Notes under the pieces: generated by a model
What the model was told of the DNA's origin: nothing
What the model saw: only the letters and a program-made list of their open reading frames with translations
The model's database searches: none
Source: Heyndrickxia vini
GTDB taxonomy: Bacteria > Bacillota > Bacilli > Bacillales > Bacillaceae_C
DNA: 64,000 nucleotides
Assembly (NCBI RefSeq): GCF_016772275.1
Contig: NZ_CP065425.1
Coordinates: forward strand, 2,448,653 to 2,512,652
Direction: 5' to 3'
Position numbers and translations under genes: made by a program
Shown: positions 7,567-17,103 of the stretch, piece by piece
How the letters are laid out: every line of letters starts with the position of its first letter
How positions within the stretch are numbered: position 1 is the stretch's first letter

Positions 7567-8208
7567 TTAATATGCCCCTTTTCCTGTGAGCACTAAAACA
7601 ATCGTTTTACAAATAATTTTAAAATCGAGAAACAATGAAATATGATCAACATAATAGAGGTCGAAATTAATTTTCAATCCATGATTGATATCTGATCTTC
7701 CGTTAACTTGGGCAAATCCGGTAATACCTGGCTTCACCATTAATCTTTTTTTCTGAACACCATCATAAAATTTAGTGATATTTAGAATTTCAGGTCTTGG
7801 ACCAACAAAACTCATTTCACCTTTAATCACATTGATTAATTGTGGCAGTTCATCCAGACTGTATTTTCTTAAGATAGCTCCTAACTTGGTAACCGTTAAA
7901 TTATCAGGGGTCCTAAATACAAAATTTTGGGGTACTTGACCATCCCATACATATTCATGAACATTATTTATAACACTCCTTTCCATTGTTCGAAATTTAA
8001 TTATCGTAAATTCTTTATTGAATTGACCCGTGCGCTGTTGCAAAAATAAAACCGGACCTCTCTCAAAAGTAAAAATAAGGATTCCAATTAGAACAATGAT
8101 TGGGAATAAAAGAATAAGCAAAATGAAAGCTACTATTATATCCAGCAATCTTTTTAACACACGATAAGAGTTATTTTGGGTAATTTGACGTTTTTCATGG
8201 ACGATCAC
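7567..8208 (-). CDS. Initiating sugar-phosphate transferase (bacterial sugar transferase family)
   Basis: A 213-residue membrane enzyme that transfers a sugar-1-phosphate to undecaprenyl phosphate, the first step of polysaccharide repeat-unit assembly. One hydrophobic segment lies near the N-terminus (LLDIIVAFILLILLFPIIVL), followed by the conserved catalytic region: RTGQFNKEFTIIKFRTM, KYSLDELPQLINVIKGEM, SFVGPRPE and KPGITGFAQVNGR. It is the short, single-domain form. The start chosen is the GTG at 8208, seven bases after AGGAGG; a longer frame to 8244 would place that site inside the gene. It is the first gene of the exopolysaccharide operon. Confidence 0.9.
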   Translation of the reverse strand: MIVHEKRQITQNNSYRVLKRLLDIIVAFILLILLFPIIVLIGILIFTFERGPVLFLQQRTGQFNKEFTIIKFRTMERSVINNVHEYVWDGQVPQNFVFRTPDNLTVTKLGAILRKYSLDELPQLINVIKGEMSFVGPRPEILNITKFYDGVQKKRLMVKPGITGFAQVNGRSDINHGLKINFDLYYVDHISLFLDFKIICKTIVLVLTGKGAY

Positions 8209-8493
8209 TATGTACCCTCCTCGTATAATATGTTTTGAGCTCACATTTAGAAGACTTTCTTCTATAAATCTAATAAAAAATGATTATTGAATGCACCTCC
8301 TAAATAGATGGAAACTTTTTAGATAATTTCACATAGGTTTTCCAATTTTTTTCTTGAGTAAAGATTGCAAGAAACGTCACTCTTTATAAGATTTATATTT
8401 ATTTTTCATTACAAATATACCGTTATTTTAAATAGTAAAATGGATTCAGTTTAGCTATTTATTAGTTTGGAGTAATGAATGTGGTCAAATTAA
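8209..8493 (-). promoter_or_regulatory. Exopolysaccharide operon upstream region with a spaced inverted repeat
   Basis: With the terminator at 8494-8540, this makes a 337-base stretch without a gene. It is AT-rich and must hold the promoter of the exopolysaccharide operon, but no convincing sigma-A pair with 16-18 bp spacing was found. It contains the inverted repeat TTTCTTG-N11-CAAGAAA at 8350-8374, a plausible operator. It also contains an orphan ribosome-binding-like AGGAGG (complement of 8296-8301) with no usable start codon after it, perhaps a decayed leader frame. Confidence 0.35.
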
Positions 8494-8540
8494 GAAAAAA
8501 ATAAGGCGAAACCCTTTTATATCTAAGGTTTCGCCTTATT
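8494..8540 (-). terminator. Rho-independent terminator after mutL
   Basis: AATAAGGCGAAACC (8500-8513) pairs with GGTTTCGCCTTATT (8527-8540), and on the minus strand the hairpin is followed by a T-rich run (complement of the A run at 8494-8500). It lies six bases after the mutL stop and separates mutSL from the exopolysaccharide operon. Confidence 0.9.
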
Positions 8541-8545
8541 CAAAA

Positions 8546-10435
8546 TTACATCACTCGCTTAAACATCTTTTCCATATCATAAACCGAGTAATGGATTATA
8601 ATGGGTCTCCCATGGGGGCAAGTAAAAGGATCAGACGCTTGTCTTAACGAATCGAGTAATGCCTGAATTTCGTCATTTCGCAAATGATGGTTCGCCTTTA
8701 TCGACCCTTTACAACTCATCATAATGGCAGCTTCTTCTCGTAGCTTTTTAATATCAATTTTTTTCATAGAGAGGAGTTGTTCTATCATATCCTCAATTAT
8801 TTCTTGTTCATCCCCTTTAGGAAACCAAACGGGGTGGGATCGAGCAATAAAACTGTTATGACCGAACATTTCAAGAAAGACTCCGACTTTTTCGAGTTCA
8901 TTGAGATTTTCTTGAATCTTTATCGATTCATCGGTCGAATACTCTAATGTCATTGGGACTAGTAAATCTTGCAATTCATTCGTAACCCGACCGACTTTTT
9001 CACGAAAGTATTCATATTTAATTCTTTCCTGTGCTGCATGCTGATCAATGATATATAATCCTTTATCGTTTTGCGCAAAAATATAGGTACCATGCATTTG
9101 CCCAATTGGGTAAAGCGGGGGAATCCGTTCGCTCCCTTGAGAAGTTTCTTTGAGTTCACTTTCATCATATACATTCCACTCATTTGTTTCCTCAATCACT
9201 TCTGGGAAAACGTGTTCATCATTTGTAATCTGTTTATTCGCATCTCGCGCTGAGAATTCCGATTCGTATAATTTTTTCATTTCTTCTTGAGGAAGAAGCT
9301 TTTCTTTTGACGGAACAGCAACGAAGTTATTCGTTGTGTATGGTTCTACATCATCCTTTTGTTTTGTAGGCAAATGATCCAAGTTCATGAACGTTTGTTC
9401 AGCTTTTGGAGTTTGTTTTACCACAGGTGATATTCCATTTGGAATTAGCTCCCGATTTTTAAATGCCTTTTTAATTGCATCGGAAATTTGATGATTTAAT
9501 TCTTGTTCTTTACTAAGTCTGACTTCCAACTTAGCAGGATGAACATTCACATCCACTAAGATAGGATCCATTTCAATTGCTAATAGGACAATCGGAAAGC
9601 GGCCGATAGGCAATAATGTATGGTATCCTTCTTGAATGGCTTTAACAAGTGCATAATTTTTTATAAAACGTCCATTGATCATCGTCGAAACATAGTTCCT
9701 AGATGCTCTTGTAATTTCCGGCATAGAAATATAGCCATTAATTTTAAAATCTAATGAATGAACGGAAATTGGGATCATATTTTTAGCAATATTAACCCCG
9801 TAAATGGCAGCAAGTACTTGTCTCACATCACCATTTCCATTTGTTTGTAACAGTGTTCGATCATTATGACGTAAGCGGATAGATACTTCAGGATGAGCAA
9901 GTGCTAAACGATTCACAACATCTGTAATATTCCCTAGTTCAGTATGAATCGTTTTCATATACTTTAATCGAGCAGGTGTATTATAAAAAAGATCAGAAAT
10001 CGTAATGTCTGTGCCGCGTCGACTAGGTGCTTTTTCATGGGCTGTAATTTTCCCACCATTAATCACAACTTTCGTCCCCGGGTTTTCTTCGGTTGCGGTT
10101 ATCATTTCCAAATGGGAAACTGAGGCGATACTTGGCAATGCCTCACCCCTAAATCCTAATGTTTTTATCCGAAATAAATCATTTTCATCTTTTATTTTAC
10201 TTGTGGCGTGTCGTTGAAAAGCAATTAATACATCATCCTCTTCAATCCCTGAGCCATTATCAATAATCCGAATTTTATTAAGGCCCGCTTCCTCTACATC
10301 AATTTCAACAACGGAACTACCTGCGTCAATCGCATTTTCCACAAGTTCCTTGACGACTGATGCCGGTCTTTCTACCACTTCGCCTGCCGCTATTTTATTT
10401 GATAAAACGTCGTCTAATTGAATAATTTTTCCCAC
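8546..10435 (-). CDS. mutL: DNA mismatch repair protein MutL
   Basis: A 629-residue GHKL ATPase that links mismatch recognition by MutS to strand incision. The ATPase motifs are [14 protein letters not shown] and [12 protein letters not shown]. The C-terminal endonuclease metal-binding motif [12 protein letters not shown] is present, with [11 protein letters not shown] and CPHGRP. This is therefore the nicking type of MutL found in bacteria without MutH. A variable linker separates the two halves (about residues 340-430). It follows mutS by 13 bases in an operon and ends at a strong terminator. Length and motifs match the Bacillus protein. Confidence 0.97.
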   Translation of the reverse strand: MGKIIQLDDVLSNKIAAGEVVERPASVVKELVENAIDAGSSVVEIDVEEAGLNKIRIIDNGSGIEEDDVLIAFQRHATSKIKDENDLFRIKTLGFRGEALPSIASVSHLEMITATEENPGTKVVINGGKITAHEKAPSRRGTDITISDLFYNTPARLKYMKTIHTELGNITDVVNRLALAHPEVSIRLRHNDRTLLQTNGNGDVRQVLAAIYGVNIAKNMIPISVHSLDFKINGYISMPEITRASRNYVSTMINGRFIKNYALVKAIQEGYHTLLPIGRFPIVLLAIEMDPILVDVNVHPAKLEVRLSKEQELNHQISDAIKKAFKNRELIPNGISPVVKQTPKAEQTFMNLDHLPTKQKDDVEPYTTNNFVAVPSKEKLLPQEEMKKLYESEFSARDANKQITNDEHVFPEVIEETNEWNVYDESELKETSQGSERIPPLYPIGQMHGTYIFAQNDKGLYIIDQHAAQERIKYEYFREKVGRVTNELQDLLVPMTLEYSTDESIKIQENLNELEKVGVFLEMFGHNSFIARSHPVWFPKGDEQEIIEDMIEQLLSMKKIDIKKLREEAAIMMSCKGSIKANHHLRNDEIQALLDSLRQASDPFTCPHGRPIIIHYSVYDMEKMFKRVM

Positions 10436-10448
10436 TCGATCTCACCCC

Positions 10449-13019
10449 CTAACCTTTTAACTTTTTTTGCAATTCATATAAAGTATTCATTGCTTGTAAC
10501 GGATTTAATTCTAAAAGATTAATATCTTTCAACTCTTCTACAATTTTCTTTTCCTTTGACGTTATCTCTTTTTTTTCTTTAGTGTCTGACTCTTCAAAAA
10601 AGGAAAGCTGCAGTGAATGGTCTTCAATCTTTGATACTGATTGCTCATTTTTGTTGTTTTGATTCTCTAATTGTCTAAGAATCTCGTTTGCCCGAACAAT
10701 CAATTCTTTTGGCAATTCAGCCAATTCCGCGACATGAATACCATAACTTTTATCTGCAGGACCCTCTTTTATTTTATGCAGAAATACAACCGTTCCATTT
10801 TGTTCGATTGCACTAACATGAACATTTTTTAGCTGTGGAAGTGTTTCAGCCAATACTGTTAATTCATGATAATGGGTCGAAAATAAAGTCTTTGCCCCTA
10901 TTCGCGTATGAATATATTCAATGATTGCCTGTGCAAGTGCCATTCCATCATATGTAGATGTTCCACGGCCAATTTCATCAAATAAGATAAGACTGTTTTT
11001 TGTTGCGTTAGCAATCGCATTTTTCGCTTCTAGCATTTCTACCATAAATGTACTTTGTCCAGAAATTAAATCATCGGCTGCACCAATACGTGTAAAGACT
11101 TGATCAAATATTGGCAAAATCGCCTCGCTAGCCGGAACAAAACAACCGATTTGAGCTAAAATTGATGTCAAAGCAATTTGTCGCATATACGTACTTTTCC
11201 CCGACATATTCGGCCCGGTAATTAACAGTAATTCTCTTTCGGCATCCATGTAACAATCATTTGGTACATATTCTTGTGCATTCATTACTTTTTCAACAAC
11301 AGGATGGCGACCTTCTTTAATCATTACTTTTCTTTCTAAATTAAATATAGGTTTTACATAATGTCTTGACTCACTGATCGTAGCAAAGCATTGTAATACA
11401 TCGATTTCACTTACTGTTTTAGCCAGGTTCTGTAGTCTTGGTATATACTCTTTTACAACTTCACGAATTTGAAGAAATAAATCGTATTCAAGTTCAACAC
11501 TTTTTTCTTCCGCTTGTAAAATCAATGATTCTTTTTCTTTTAATTCGGGTGTTATAAATCGTTCGGCATTTGCTAATGTCTGTTTTCGGTCATATCGTCC
11601 CTCTTCAAGTAAATGTAAATTGGACTTTGTCACTTCAATAAAATAGCCAAATACACGATTATATCCGATTTTTAAAGACTTTATTCCTGTTCTACTTCTT
11701 TCTTCTTGTTCAAGTTGGGCTAACCAGTTTTTCCCGTTACGGCTAGCATCCCGATACTTATCAAGGTCCTCATTGTAGCCATCTTGAATAATTCCTCCCT
11801 CTTTAATAGAAAGTGGGGGGTTATCAATAATTGCTCTTTCAAGGACATCTATTAACTCTTCACACGGATCTAATTGTTCAACGAAATCTAATTCGAGTTG
11901 CCCTATTAATTGCTGTATGTTTGGTATTTGCTGAAGTGAATTTTTTAATTGAATTAAATCACGCGCATTTACATTTCCAAATGCTACACGACCAGCTAAT
12001 CTTTCTAAATCATAGACTTCCTTTAATTGTTCTCTAATATCTTGTCTTTCAAAAAAGTGCTCAATAAACGTTTGGACAACGAATTGTCTTTGTTCAATAT
12101 CGCTTTGATTAATTAATGGACGGTCAAGCCAATGTTTTAAAAGACGTCCTCCCATTGCCGTCATCGTTTCATCTAATAACCAGAGTAAAGACCCCTTTTT
12201 TCCTTTCGAACGAATGGTCTCGGTGATTTCTAGATTACGTTTCGAATAATAATCTATTTTCATAAATTGATTAATTTCGACAATTGAAACAGGCTGCAAG
12301 TGATCCAAGTTTCTTTTTTGTGTTCGATACAAATAATTAAGTAGGCGGACAATAGAAATTCTCATTGAATGTTCATTAATAGGAGCTAATAGTTTTAGAT
12401 AGTCTGGTTTCTCTAATATATCGTCTTCGACTGAAATTGTCGCATTCAAACGTTCTTGTAACTGTTTTTGCAACTGATCATCAATTTGTGATGGTACAAC
12501 CACCTCTTTTGCGCCAATAATTGATAGTTCATTCAATACAAGATCAAAGTGATTCTCAATTATCGTTACACTATTTTCTCCTGTCGAAAGATCTGTATAA
12601 GCGATCCCATACCCATCTTCGAAAATTGAAATGGCTGCAATATAATTATTTTCCTTTTCCCTTAAACCTTTACCATCCATTTTCGTTCCCGGAGTTATAA
12701 GCTGGACTACTTCCCTTTTTACAACACCTTTTGACTGTTTAGGATCTTCTACCTGTTCACAAATAGCTACCTTATGACCTTTTTCAATCAATACGTCGAT
12801 ATAGTTTGCAGCGGCATGGTAAGGAACCCCACACATTGGTATCCGTTCGCTACCACCTCCATCTCGACTCGTTAACGTAATTTCAAGCTCTTGAGAAGCT
12901 TTTAACGCATCTTCAAAAAACATTTCATAAAAATCACCTAGGCGAAAAAATAAAAAGGCATCTTTATAATCTGCCTTTACTTGTAAATATTGTTGAATCA
13001 TCGGAGTATATTGACCCAT
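10449..13019 (-). CDS. mutS: DNA mismatch repair protein MutS
   Basis: An 856-residue mismatch sensor. The N-terminal mismatch-binding motif is in [11 protein letters not shown], where Phe and Glu contact the mispaired base. The C-terminal ABC-type ATPase has Walker [10 protein letters not shown], Walker B in [12 protein letters not shown], and STHYHELT. The C-terminal tail ([11 protein letters not shown]) resembles the beta-clamp-binding region of Bacillus MutS. The ATG at 13019 gives the family start [12 protein letters not shown] and has GGAAAGG upstream. It is co-transcribed with mutL and lies next to cotE-ymcA-miaB as in other bacilli, with one small VOC-family gene intervening. Confidence 0.97.
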   Translation of the reverse strand: MGQYTPMIQQYLQVKADYKDAFLFFRLGDFYEMFFEDALKASQELEITLTSRDGGGSERIPMCGVPYHAAANYIDVLIEKGHKVAICEQVEDPKQSKGVVKREVVQLITPGTKMDGKGLREKENNYIAAISIFEDGYGIAYTDLSTGENSVTIIENHFDLVLNELSIIGAKEVVVPSQIDDQLQKQLQERLNATISVEDDILEKPDYLKLLAPINEHSMRISIVRLLNYLYRTQKRNLDHLQPVSIVEINQFMKIDYYSKRNLEITETIRSKGKKGSLLWLLDETMTAMGGRLLKHWLDRPLINQSDIEQRQFVVQTFIEHFFERQDIREQLKEVYDLERLAGRVAFGNVNARDLIQLKNSLQQIPNIQQLIGQLELDFVEQLDPCEELIDVLERAIIDNPPLSIKEGGIIQDGYNEDLDKYRDASRNGKNWLAQLEQEERSRTGIKSLKIGYNRVFGYFIEVTKSNLHLLEEGRYDRKQTLANAERFITPELKEKESLILQAEEKSVELEYDLFLQIREVVKEYIPRLQNLAKTVSEIDVLQCFATISESRHYVKPIFNLERKVMIKEGRHPVVEKVMNAQEYVPNDCYMDAERELLLITGPNMSGKSTYMRQIALTSILAQIGCFVPASEAILPIFDQVFTRIGAADDLISGQSTFMVEMLEAKNAIANATKNSLILFDEIGRGTSTYDGMALAQAIIEYIHTRIGAKTLFSTHYHELTVLAETLPQLKNVHVSAIEQNGTVVFLHKIKEGPADKSYGIHVAELAELPKELIVRANEILRQLENQNNKNEQSVSKIEDHSLQLSFFEESDTKEKKEITSKEKKIVEELKDINLLELNPLQAMNTLYELQKKLKG

Positions 13020-13127
13020 TTTCTACATAATCCTTTCCGTACATGTTACTATTTGATTCTCCTATTATATCATAATCTATTTATTTTCTTTATTGAAAAC
13101 AACATTTGGAAACAAATAGTCCTACTA

Positions 13128-13505
13128 TTATTCTTGGATAAATTCCAAAAATTCAAGTCTATTACCAAATGGATCACTTACATGTATGCGTTTTCTGCCT
13201 TCAATTACGGGCTCTTCCTTCATAGCAATTTGATTGCTAACCAAAATACTTTTTAGTTCTTCAATATTTTTCACAATTAATCCCGGATGTGCTTTTTTCG
13301 CTTCTCTAAAATCCGCTTCAACTCCAATGTGTAGTTCTTGATTCCCGCACTGAAACCAACAACCCCCACGTCCTTTTAAAATTTCCGGCTTTTTAATTTC
13401 AGGTAAACCAAGAATCGCGCCATAAAAAAACCTCGCTTTTTCTTCACAACCTTTAGGAGCAGCTAACTGTACATGATCAATACCATGAAATAAAAATTTC
13501 GTCAT
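13128..13505 (-). CDS. VOC-superfamily protein (glyoxalase/bleomycin-resistance fold), substrate unknown
   Basis: A 125-residue single-domain protein with the paired beta-alpha-beta-beta-beta pattern of the vicinal oxygen chelate fold. It starts GIDHVQLAAP, has QELHIGVE in the middle and ends SDPFGNRLEFLEF, so the usual metal ligands H (DHVQL), H (LHIG) and E (LEF) are all present. It could be a lyase, dioxygenase or resistance protein; the sequence does not say which. The ATG at 13505 follows AAGGGG. It sits between cotE and mutS, where B. subtilis has no gene, so it appears to be an accessory insertion. Confidence 0.75.
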   Translation of the reverse strand: MTKFLFHGIDHVQLAAPKGCEEKARFFYGAILGLPEIKKPEILKGRGGCWFQCGNQELHIGVEADFREAKKAHPGLIVKNIEELKSILVSNQIAMKEEPVIEGRKRIHVSDPFGNRLEFLEFIQE

Positions 13506-13575
13506 GATGATTCCCCTTTATCATTTTATTTACTTTTATCATAATTCAATTGGAGAGATTTTACACTTACAAGAA

Positions 13576-13595
13576 TCTTATGAAGAGTCATAAGA
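13576..13595. repeat. 8-bp perfect inverted repeat upstream of the VOC gene
   Basis: TCTTATGA (13576-13583) and TCATAAGA (13588-13595) are separated by AGAG. It is about 70 bases upstream of the VOC-family start and downstream of the cotE terminator. No T run follows on either strand, so an operator is more likely than a terminator. Confidence 0.35.
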
Positions 13596-13615
13596 AATAA
13601 ATGATTTTACACTAT

Positions 13616-13646
13616 CAAAAAGAAAAACTAGGAGAGGTTCTCCTAG
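13616..13646 (-). terminator. Rho-independent terminator after cotE
   Basis: CTAGGAGA (13628-13635) pairs with TCTCCTAG (13639-13646) around a three-base loop. On the minus strand the stem is followed by TTTTTCTTTTT. Confidence 0.88.
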
Positions 13647-13669
13647 CCTAATTTCGATTATTTATGTGA

Positions 13670-14212
13670 TTACTCCTCTTCTGTTCCTACTAAAAAGTCT
13701 GGATTTAGTTCTTCGAATTCTTCGTCTAATTCATCTTCCCATTCTTCATCATCGCAGTCACAACCATCAGGATTTATAGCTACACAAACCTTTGTTTCTC
13801 CGATGACTTCAACGAGAAATTCTCTTTCAACATTGACAATCACCTTATTTCCATTCGGTGAAATTACAGCTTCGATACAATTAGGTTGCTGTAGTACTCT
13901 TGCAACAACTTCCTTATCGTCAAGGCAATCAGGATCACGATAATTCAATTTAACAATGTCACAGTATTCCACTTTTTCAGTGACAACCGATGTTTTCGTA
14001 TTGTCACTATGAGAATACCAGACATTTATATCGTATGAGCCATTTATTTCGACATTTTTGCCTACTTTCTTAGCTTCATACTTATGGTTTATAATCCAGC
14101 AACCTAATATGCTCGATGGATGATGCGGTGGGCAGATCGTATGATTGGACTGTGTAAATTTACGTCCTTTCGCTACGACCGCTTTAGTTATTATTTCTCT
14201 ATATTCTGCCAT
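13670..14212 (-). CDS. cotE: Outer spore coat morphogenetic protein CotE
   Basis: A 180-residue protein that assembles around the forespore and is required to build the outer coat in Bacillus. The family start [13 protein letters not shown], the conserved [15 protein letters not shown] segment and the very acidic C-terminal tail ([19 protein letters not shown]) are diagnostic; the length matches the B. subtilis protein. The ATG at 14212 is preceded by GAGGAGG. It is monocistronic here: a terminator follows it, and the ymcA terminator lies upstream. In B. subtilis cotE is transcribed in the mother cell by sigma-E and sigma-K. A sigma-E-like -10 is visible upstream, but its partner is weak. Confidence 0.97.
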   Translation of the reverse strand: MAEYREIITKAVVAKGRKFTQSNHTICPPHHPSSILGCWIINHKYEAKKVGKNVEINGSYDINVWYSHSDNTKTSVVTEKVEYCDIVKLNYRDPDCLDDKEVVARVLQQPNCIEAVISPNGNKVIVNVEREFLVEVIGETKVCVAINPDGCDCDDEEWEDELDEEFEELNPDFLVGTEEE

Positions 14213-14384
14213 TCGAGCGAAACCTCCTCATTTATTTTCATTTCATCCTATGCATGGCAATCGTCTATTGTGCGAATAATTTCTGGATGCCCTATGACCG
14301 ACTAATTGCTGTTCATTTATTGCTAACAACTAGTTTAAAAGAGCTCTGCTAAATAAATTATTGAAAAAGTTTATGGGTTATTTC

Positions 14385-14392
14385 ATTATATG
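14385..14392 (-). promoter_or_regulatory. cotE: Possible sigma-E-type -10 element upstream of cotE
   Basis: On the minus strand CATATAAT matches the sigma-E -10 consensus CATACAMT at seven of eight positions. It is about 175 bases upstream of the cotE start. No strong -35 was found, so this is tentative. It rests on cotE being a known sigma-E target. Apart from this site nothing else is evident between 14213 and 14466. Confidence 0.3.
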
Positions 14393-14466
14393 TAAACAGG
14401 ATGTTTGTGTTCTAGGCACAAGGTTTTTACCCTACAATAAATTATTTAAATTTGAACTTTTAATGC

Positions 14467-14498
14467 AAAAAAAATAAGCCATCAACTTGATGGCTTAT
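14467..14498 (-). terminator. Rho-independent terminator after ymcA
   Basis: ATAAGCCATCA and TGATGGCTTAT form a stem at 14474-14498. On the minus strand it is followed by eight T (complement of 14467-14474). Confidence 0.92.
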
Positions 14499-14503
14499 CG
14501 ATA

Positions 14504-14935
14504 TTAATCACATCTACCTGCTACACTGTTTTTTACTTTAGAGCCGGTTTCACCTGCTAACAGGTCACCACCAGTAGAAGTAATAATTTCATCCGTTACT
14601 GTACTGGAAATAGTTGCAGCAACAATTTGTAATAAATCATTTACATCAGCTTGTGATTGTTTAAATTCCTGTACAATAGGAATTTCATCCAACTCTTCTT
14701 CAATTTTCTCGATTTTTTCTTCTACCATTTTTAATGCTTCTGTTTTCCCATAATGTTGAAAGTTTACAGCTTGTTTCTGTAAACTTTTAATACTTGCAAT
14801 CATTTCACGCACTTTTTGATTCTCATTGATTTGTGCCTCGGCACGTTTGAAAAAATCAACTTCTTCCGTTTCCGAGATCATTTTTGCTACTTCTGTCGCG
14901 CGTTCAACAATTTCATCCTTAGTATAACGTTTCAT
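14504..14935 (-). CDS. ricA: RicA (YmcA), subunit of the RicAFT RNA-maturation complex
   Basis: A 143-residue helical protein of the YlbF/YmcA family. In B. subtilis RicA (YmcA), RicF and RicT form an iron-sulfur complex that steers RNase Y processing and promotes biofilm formation, competence and sporulation. The sequence begins MKRYTKDEIVERATEVAKMI and is mostly helical with heptad character. It has a C-terminal cysteine (SVAGRCD) in the region where the family ligates the cluster. The ATG at 14935 is preferred over a TTG at 14938 because GAGGTG lies nine bases upstream. It follows the miaB stop by three bases, so it is translated from the miaB transcript. Its functional partner rny is in the same window. 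Confidence 0.92.
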   Translation of the reverse strand: MKRYTKDEIVERATEVAKMISETEEVDFFKRAEAQINENQKVREMIASIKSLQKQAVNFQHYGKTEALKMVEEKIEKIEEELDEIPIVQEFKQSQADVNDLLQIVAATISSTVTDEIITSTGGDLLAGETGSKVKNSVAGRCD

Positions 14936-14938
14936 CAA

Positions 14939-16483
14939 TTACTTCACCTCTACCGCTTCTATTTGTTCAATCATCTCACCATTCAATGACCATGTTTTTG
15001 CATCAGTAATTTTTACTTTAACTAGTTTACCTATCGCAGATTTCGGCCCGATGAAGTTAACAAGTTTATTTTTGCGTGTATAGCCGGCTAATACATCTGG
15101 GTTATTTTTACTTTCACCTTCAACTAGCACTTCCACAACTTGTCCTTTATATTTTTCTAACGCTTCTCTTGACAATTGATTCACTAAATCATTTAATCGT
15201 TGAAGTCTTTCTTTTTTCACTTCCATCGGCACATTGTCCTTCATTCTTGCAGCCGGTGTACCTTCACGAGGTGAATAAATAAATGTATATGCCATTTCAA
15301 AGCCTACTTCACGATAAAGTGAAAGTGTTTCTTCGAACTGTTCTTCTGTTTCATTTGGAAAACCAACGATAATATCAGTAGACAGTGCTACATCAGGTAT
15401 TGCTTCTTTAATTTTTCCGACAAGTTCTAAGTAGCGCTCACGTGTATATTTACGAGCCATAATTTTTAATACATCACTAGAACCTGATTGAACTGGTAAA
15501 TGAATATGTTCAACTAAATTTCCCTTTTTCGCTAATACTTCTACTAAACGATCGTCAAAATCACGCGGATGACTGGTCGTAAAACGAATACGCGGTATAT
15601 CAATTTTTCGTAATTCGTCCATTAAGTCGCCAAGACCATAAGTCATGCCTTCTAAATCTTTACCGTAGGCATTTACGTTTTGGCCCAATAAAGTAACTTC
15701 TTGATATCCTTGAGCAGCTAAATGGCGAACTTCTTGAATGATATCCTCAGGACGTCTACTGCGTTCTTTTCCCCGTGTATATGGAACGATACAATATGTA
15801 CAGAATTTATCACAACCGTACATAATATTGACCCATGCTTTAATATTTCCTTTACGTACTTTTGGAAGATTTTCGATGACGTCGCCTTCCTTAGACCATA
15901 CTTCGACAACCATTGCTTTTGACATATATGCTTCTTTCAGTATTTGCGGCAAGCGATGAATATTATGTGTCCCAAAAATCATATCGACATGGTGATGCTT
16001 TTCAAGAATTTTATTAACTACAGATTCTTCTTGAGACATACAGCCACAAACACCAACTAGTAAATCTGGCCGTTCTAGCTTCAATGGCTTTAAATGCCCA
16101 ATTTCACCAAATACTTTGTTTTCTGCATTTTCACGAATTGCACAAGTATTAAGAAGGATAACGTTTGCGTCATCTACAGAATCAGTTGGTTCATAACCTA
16201 ATTGCATAAAAATTCCGGCCATTACTTCAGTATCATGTTCATTCATTTGACAGCCGTATGTACGGATATAAAATTTTCGTCCGTTACCCATACCTTTAAA
16301 TTCTTCGGAAATATCAAAGTCTTTATGATATTTGACTTCTTCTTTCCCACGTCTTTTTGCCTCTTTTAAATTTGGTGGGATATAAACGGATTGAAAATAC
16401 TTGCTATAATCCTTTTCGGATTTTTTGTCCGCAGAATTAGCAGTGTTTACTTGTTGTCCCTCGAGGCGTTGCTTCTCGTTCAT
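14939..16483 (-). CDS. miaB: tRNA-2-methylthio-N6-dimethylallyladenosine synthase MiaB
   Basis: A 514-residue radical-SAM methylthiotransferase that adds a 2-methylthio group to i6A37 of tRNAs. The N-terminal MTTase domain binds one cluster through Cys in [18 protein letters not shown] and GVCGCMSQE. The radical-SAM cluster motif is CDKFCTYC (C-x3-C-x2-C). A TRAM domain ends the protein ([17 protein letters not shown]). The N-terminal extension of about 65 residues before [12 protein letters not shown] is normal for Bacillus MiaB. It is followed directly by ricA. B. subtilis has tdh-kbl upstream of this gene; here spoVS is directly upstream. Confidence 0.97.
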   Translation of the reverse strand: MNEKQRLEGQQVNTANSADKKSEKDYSKYFQSVYIPPNLKEAKRRGKEEVKYHKDFDISEEFKGMGNGRKFYIRTYGCQMNEHDTEVMAGIFMQLGYEPTDSVDDANVILLNTCAIRENAENKVFGEIGHLKPLKLERPDLLVGVCGCMSQEESVVNKILEKHHHVDMIFGTHNIHRLPQILKEAYMSKAMVVEVWSKEGDVIENLPKVRKGNIKAWVNIMYGCDKFCTYCIVPYTRGKERSRRPEDIIQEVRHLAAQGYQEVTLLGQNVNAYGKDLEGMTYGLGDLMDELRKIDIPRIRFTTSHPRDFDDRLVEVLAKKGNLVEHIHLPVQSGSSDVLKIMARKYTRERYLELVGKIKEAIPDVALSTDIIVGFPNETEEQFEETLSLYREVGFEMAYTFIYSPREGTPAARMKDNVPMEVKKERLQRLNDLVNQLSREALEKYKGQVVEVLVEGESKNNPDVLAGYTRKNKLVNFIGPKSAIGKLVKVKITDAKTWSLNGEMIEQIEAVEVK

Positions 16484-16641
16484 GAAATACCCCTTTCTAA
16501 TTGGTTGATTCTATTGCATAATGAAAAAATATTTTTTCCCATTTCATTATAATTGCATTTATACACATTATTCTAGTATAAAGGCTTTTACAAATGAACA
16601 CAATACTACATGCTTTTTGTCGAAAAAAGGTCAAATATTAG

Positions 16642-16677
16642 AAAAATAAAAGGAGCTTAGTGAATACTAGGCTCCTT
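16642..16677 (-). terminator. Rho-independent terminator after spoVS
   Basis: AAGGAGC and GCTCCTT with an inner TTAGT/ACTAG pairing form a stem at 16650-16677. On the minus strand it is followed by TTTATTTTTC. Confidence 0.87.
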
Positions 16678-16694
16678 GAATGATTTTGGTTGTG

Positions 16695-16955
16695 TTATCT
16701 TGGTTCAACGATTAACTTTATCGCCGTTCTTTCTTCCCCTTCAATTAAAATATCTGTAAAAGCTGGAATACATATTAAATCAACACCACTTGGTGCAACA
16801 AAACCTCTTGCAATGGCCACAGCTTTTACGGCTTGATTCAATGCGCCTGCACCGATTGCTTGAATTTCTGCCCCACCTCTTTCACGAAGAACACCGGCAA
16901 GTGCACCAGCTACAGAATTAGGATTAGACTTTGCTGAAACTTTTAATATTTCCAT
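16695..16955 (-). CDS. spoVS: Stage V sporulation protein S
   Basis: An 86-residue Alba-like protein, highly conserved in spore formers. It affects sporulation beyond stage V and septation, and probably binds nucleic acid. MEILKVSAKSNPNSVAGALAG and GAGALNQAVKAVAIARG are hallmark segments. Length equals the B. subtilis protein. The ATG at 16955 follows AAGGAGGAGAAG. It has its own terminator and a good sigma-H-like promoter at 17038-17067, in agreement with the known sigma-H control in B. subtilis. Confidence 0.97.
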   Translation of the reverse strand: MEILKVSAKSNPNSVAGALAGVLRERGGAEIQAIGAGALNQAVKAVAIARGFVAPSGVDLICIPAFTDILIEGEERTAIKLIVEPR

Positions 16956-17037
16956 TTCTTCTCCTCCTTGTATTTTCCCAATACCGAATGTCCAATTTGT
17001 GTGTGAACAATCCTGGTATAATCATTCCATTGCTACT

Positions 17038-17067
17038 ATATTCACACAAAATCATTTCTATTCCGGC
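17038..17067 (-). promoter_or_regulatory. spoVS: Sigma-H-type promoter for spoVS
   Basis: On the minus strand GCCGGAATA, a 12-base spacer and TGTGAATAT match the sigma-H consensus (RNAGGAWWW-N12-RNNGAATWW) at all but two positions. It lies about 80 bases upstream of the spoVS start. spoVS is known to be sigma-H dependent in B. subtilis. Confidence 0.65.
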
Positions 17068-17103
17068 TTGTTCGAAAAAAGAGGATGTTTTTATGAAAAA
17101 AAT

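Noticed and set aside
8296-8301. Small gene after the AGGAGG on the minus strand upstream of the priming transferase
   Set aside because: No ATG, GTG or TTG occurs at usable spacing followed by an open frame.
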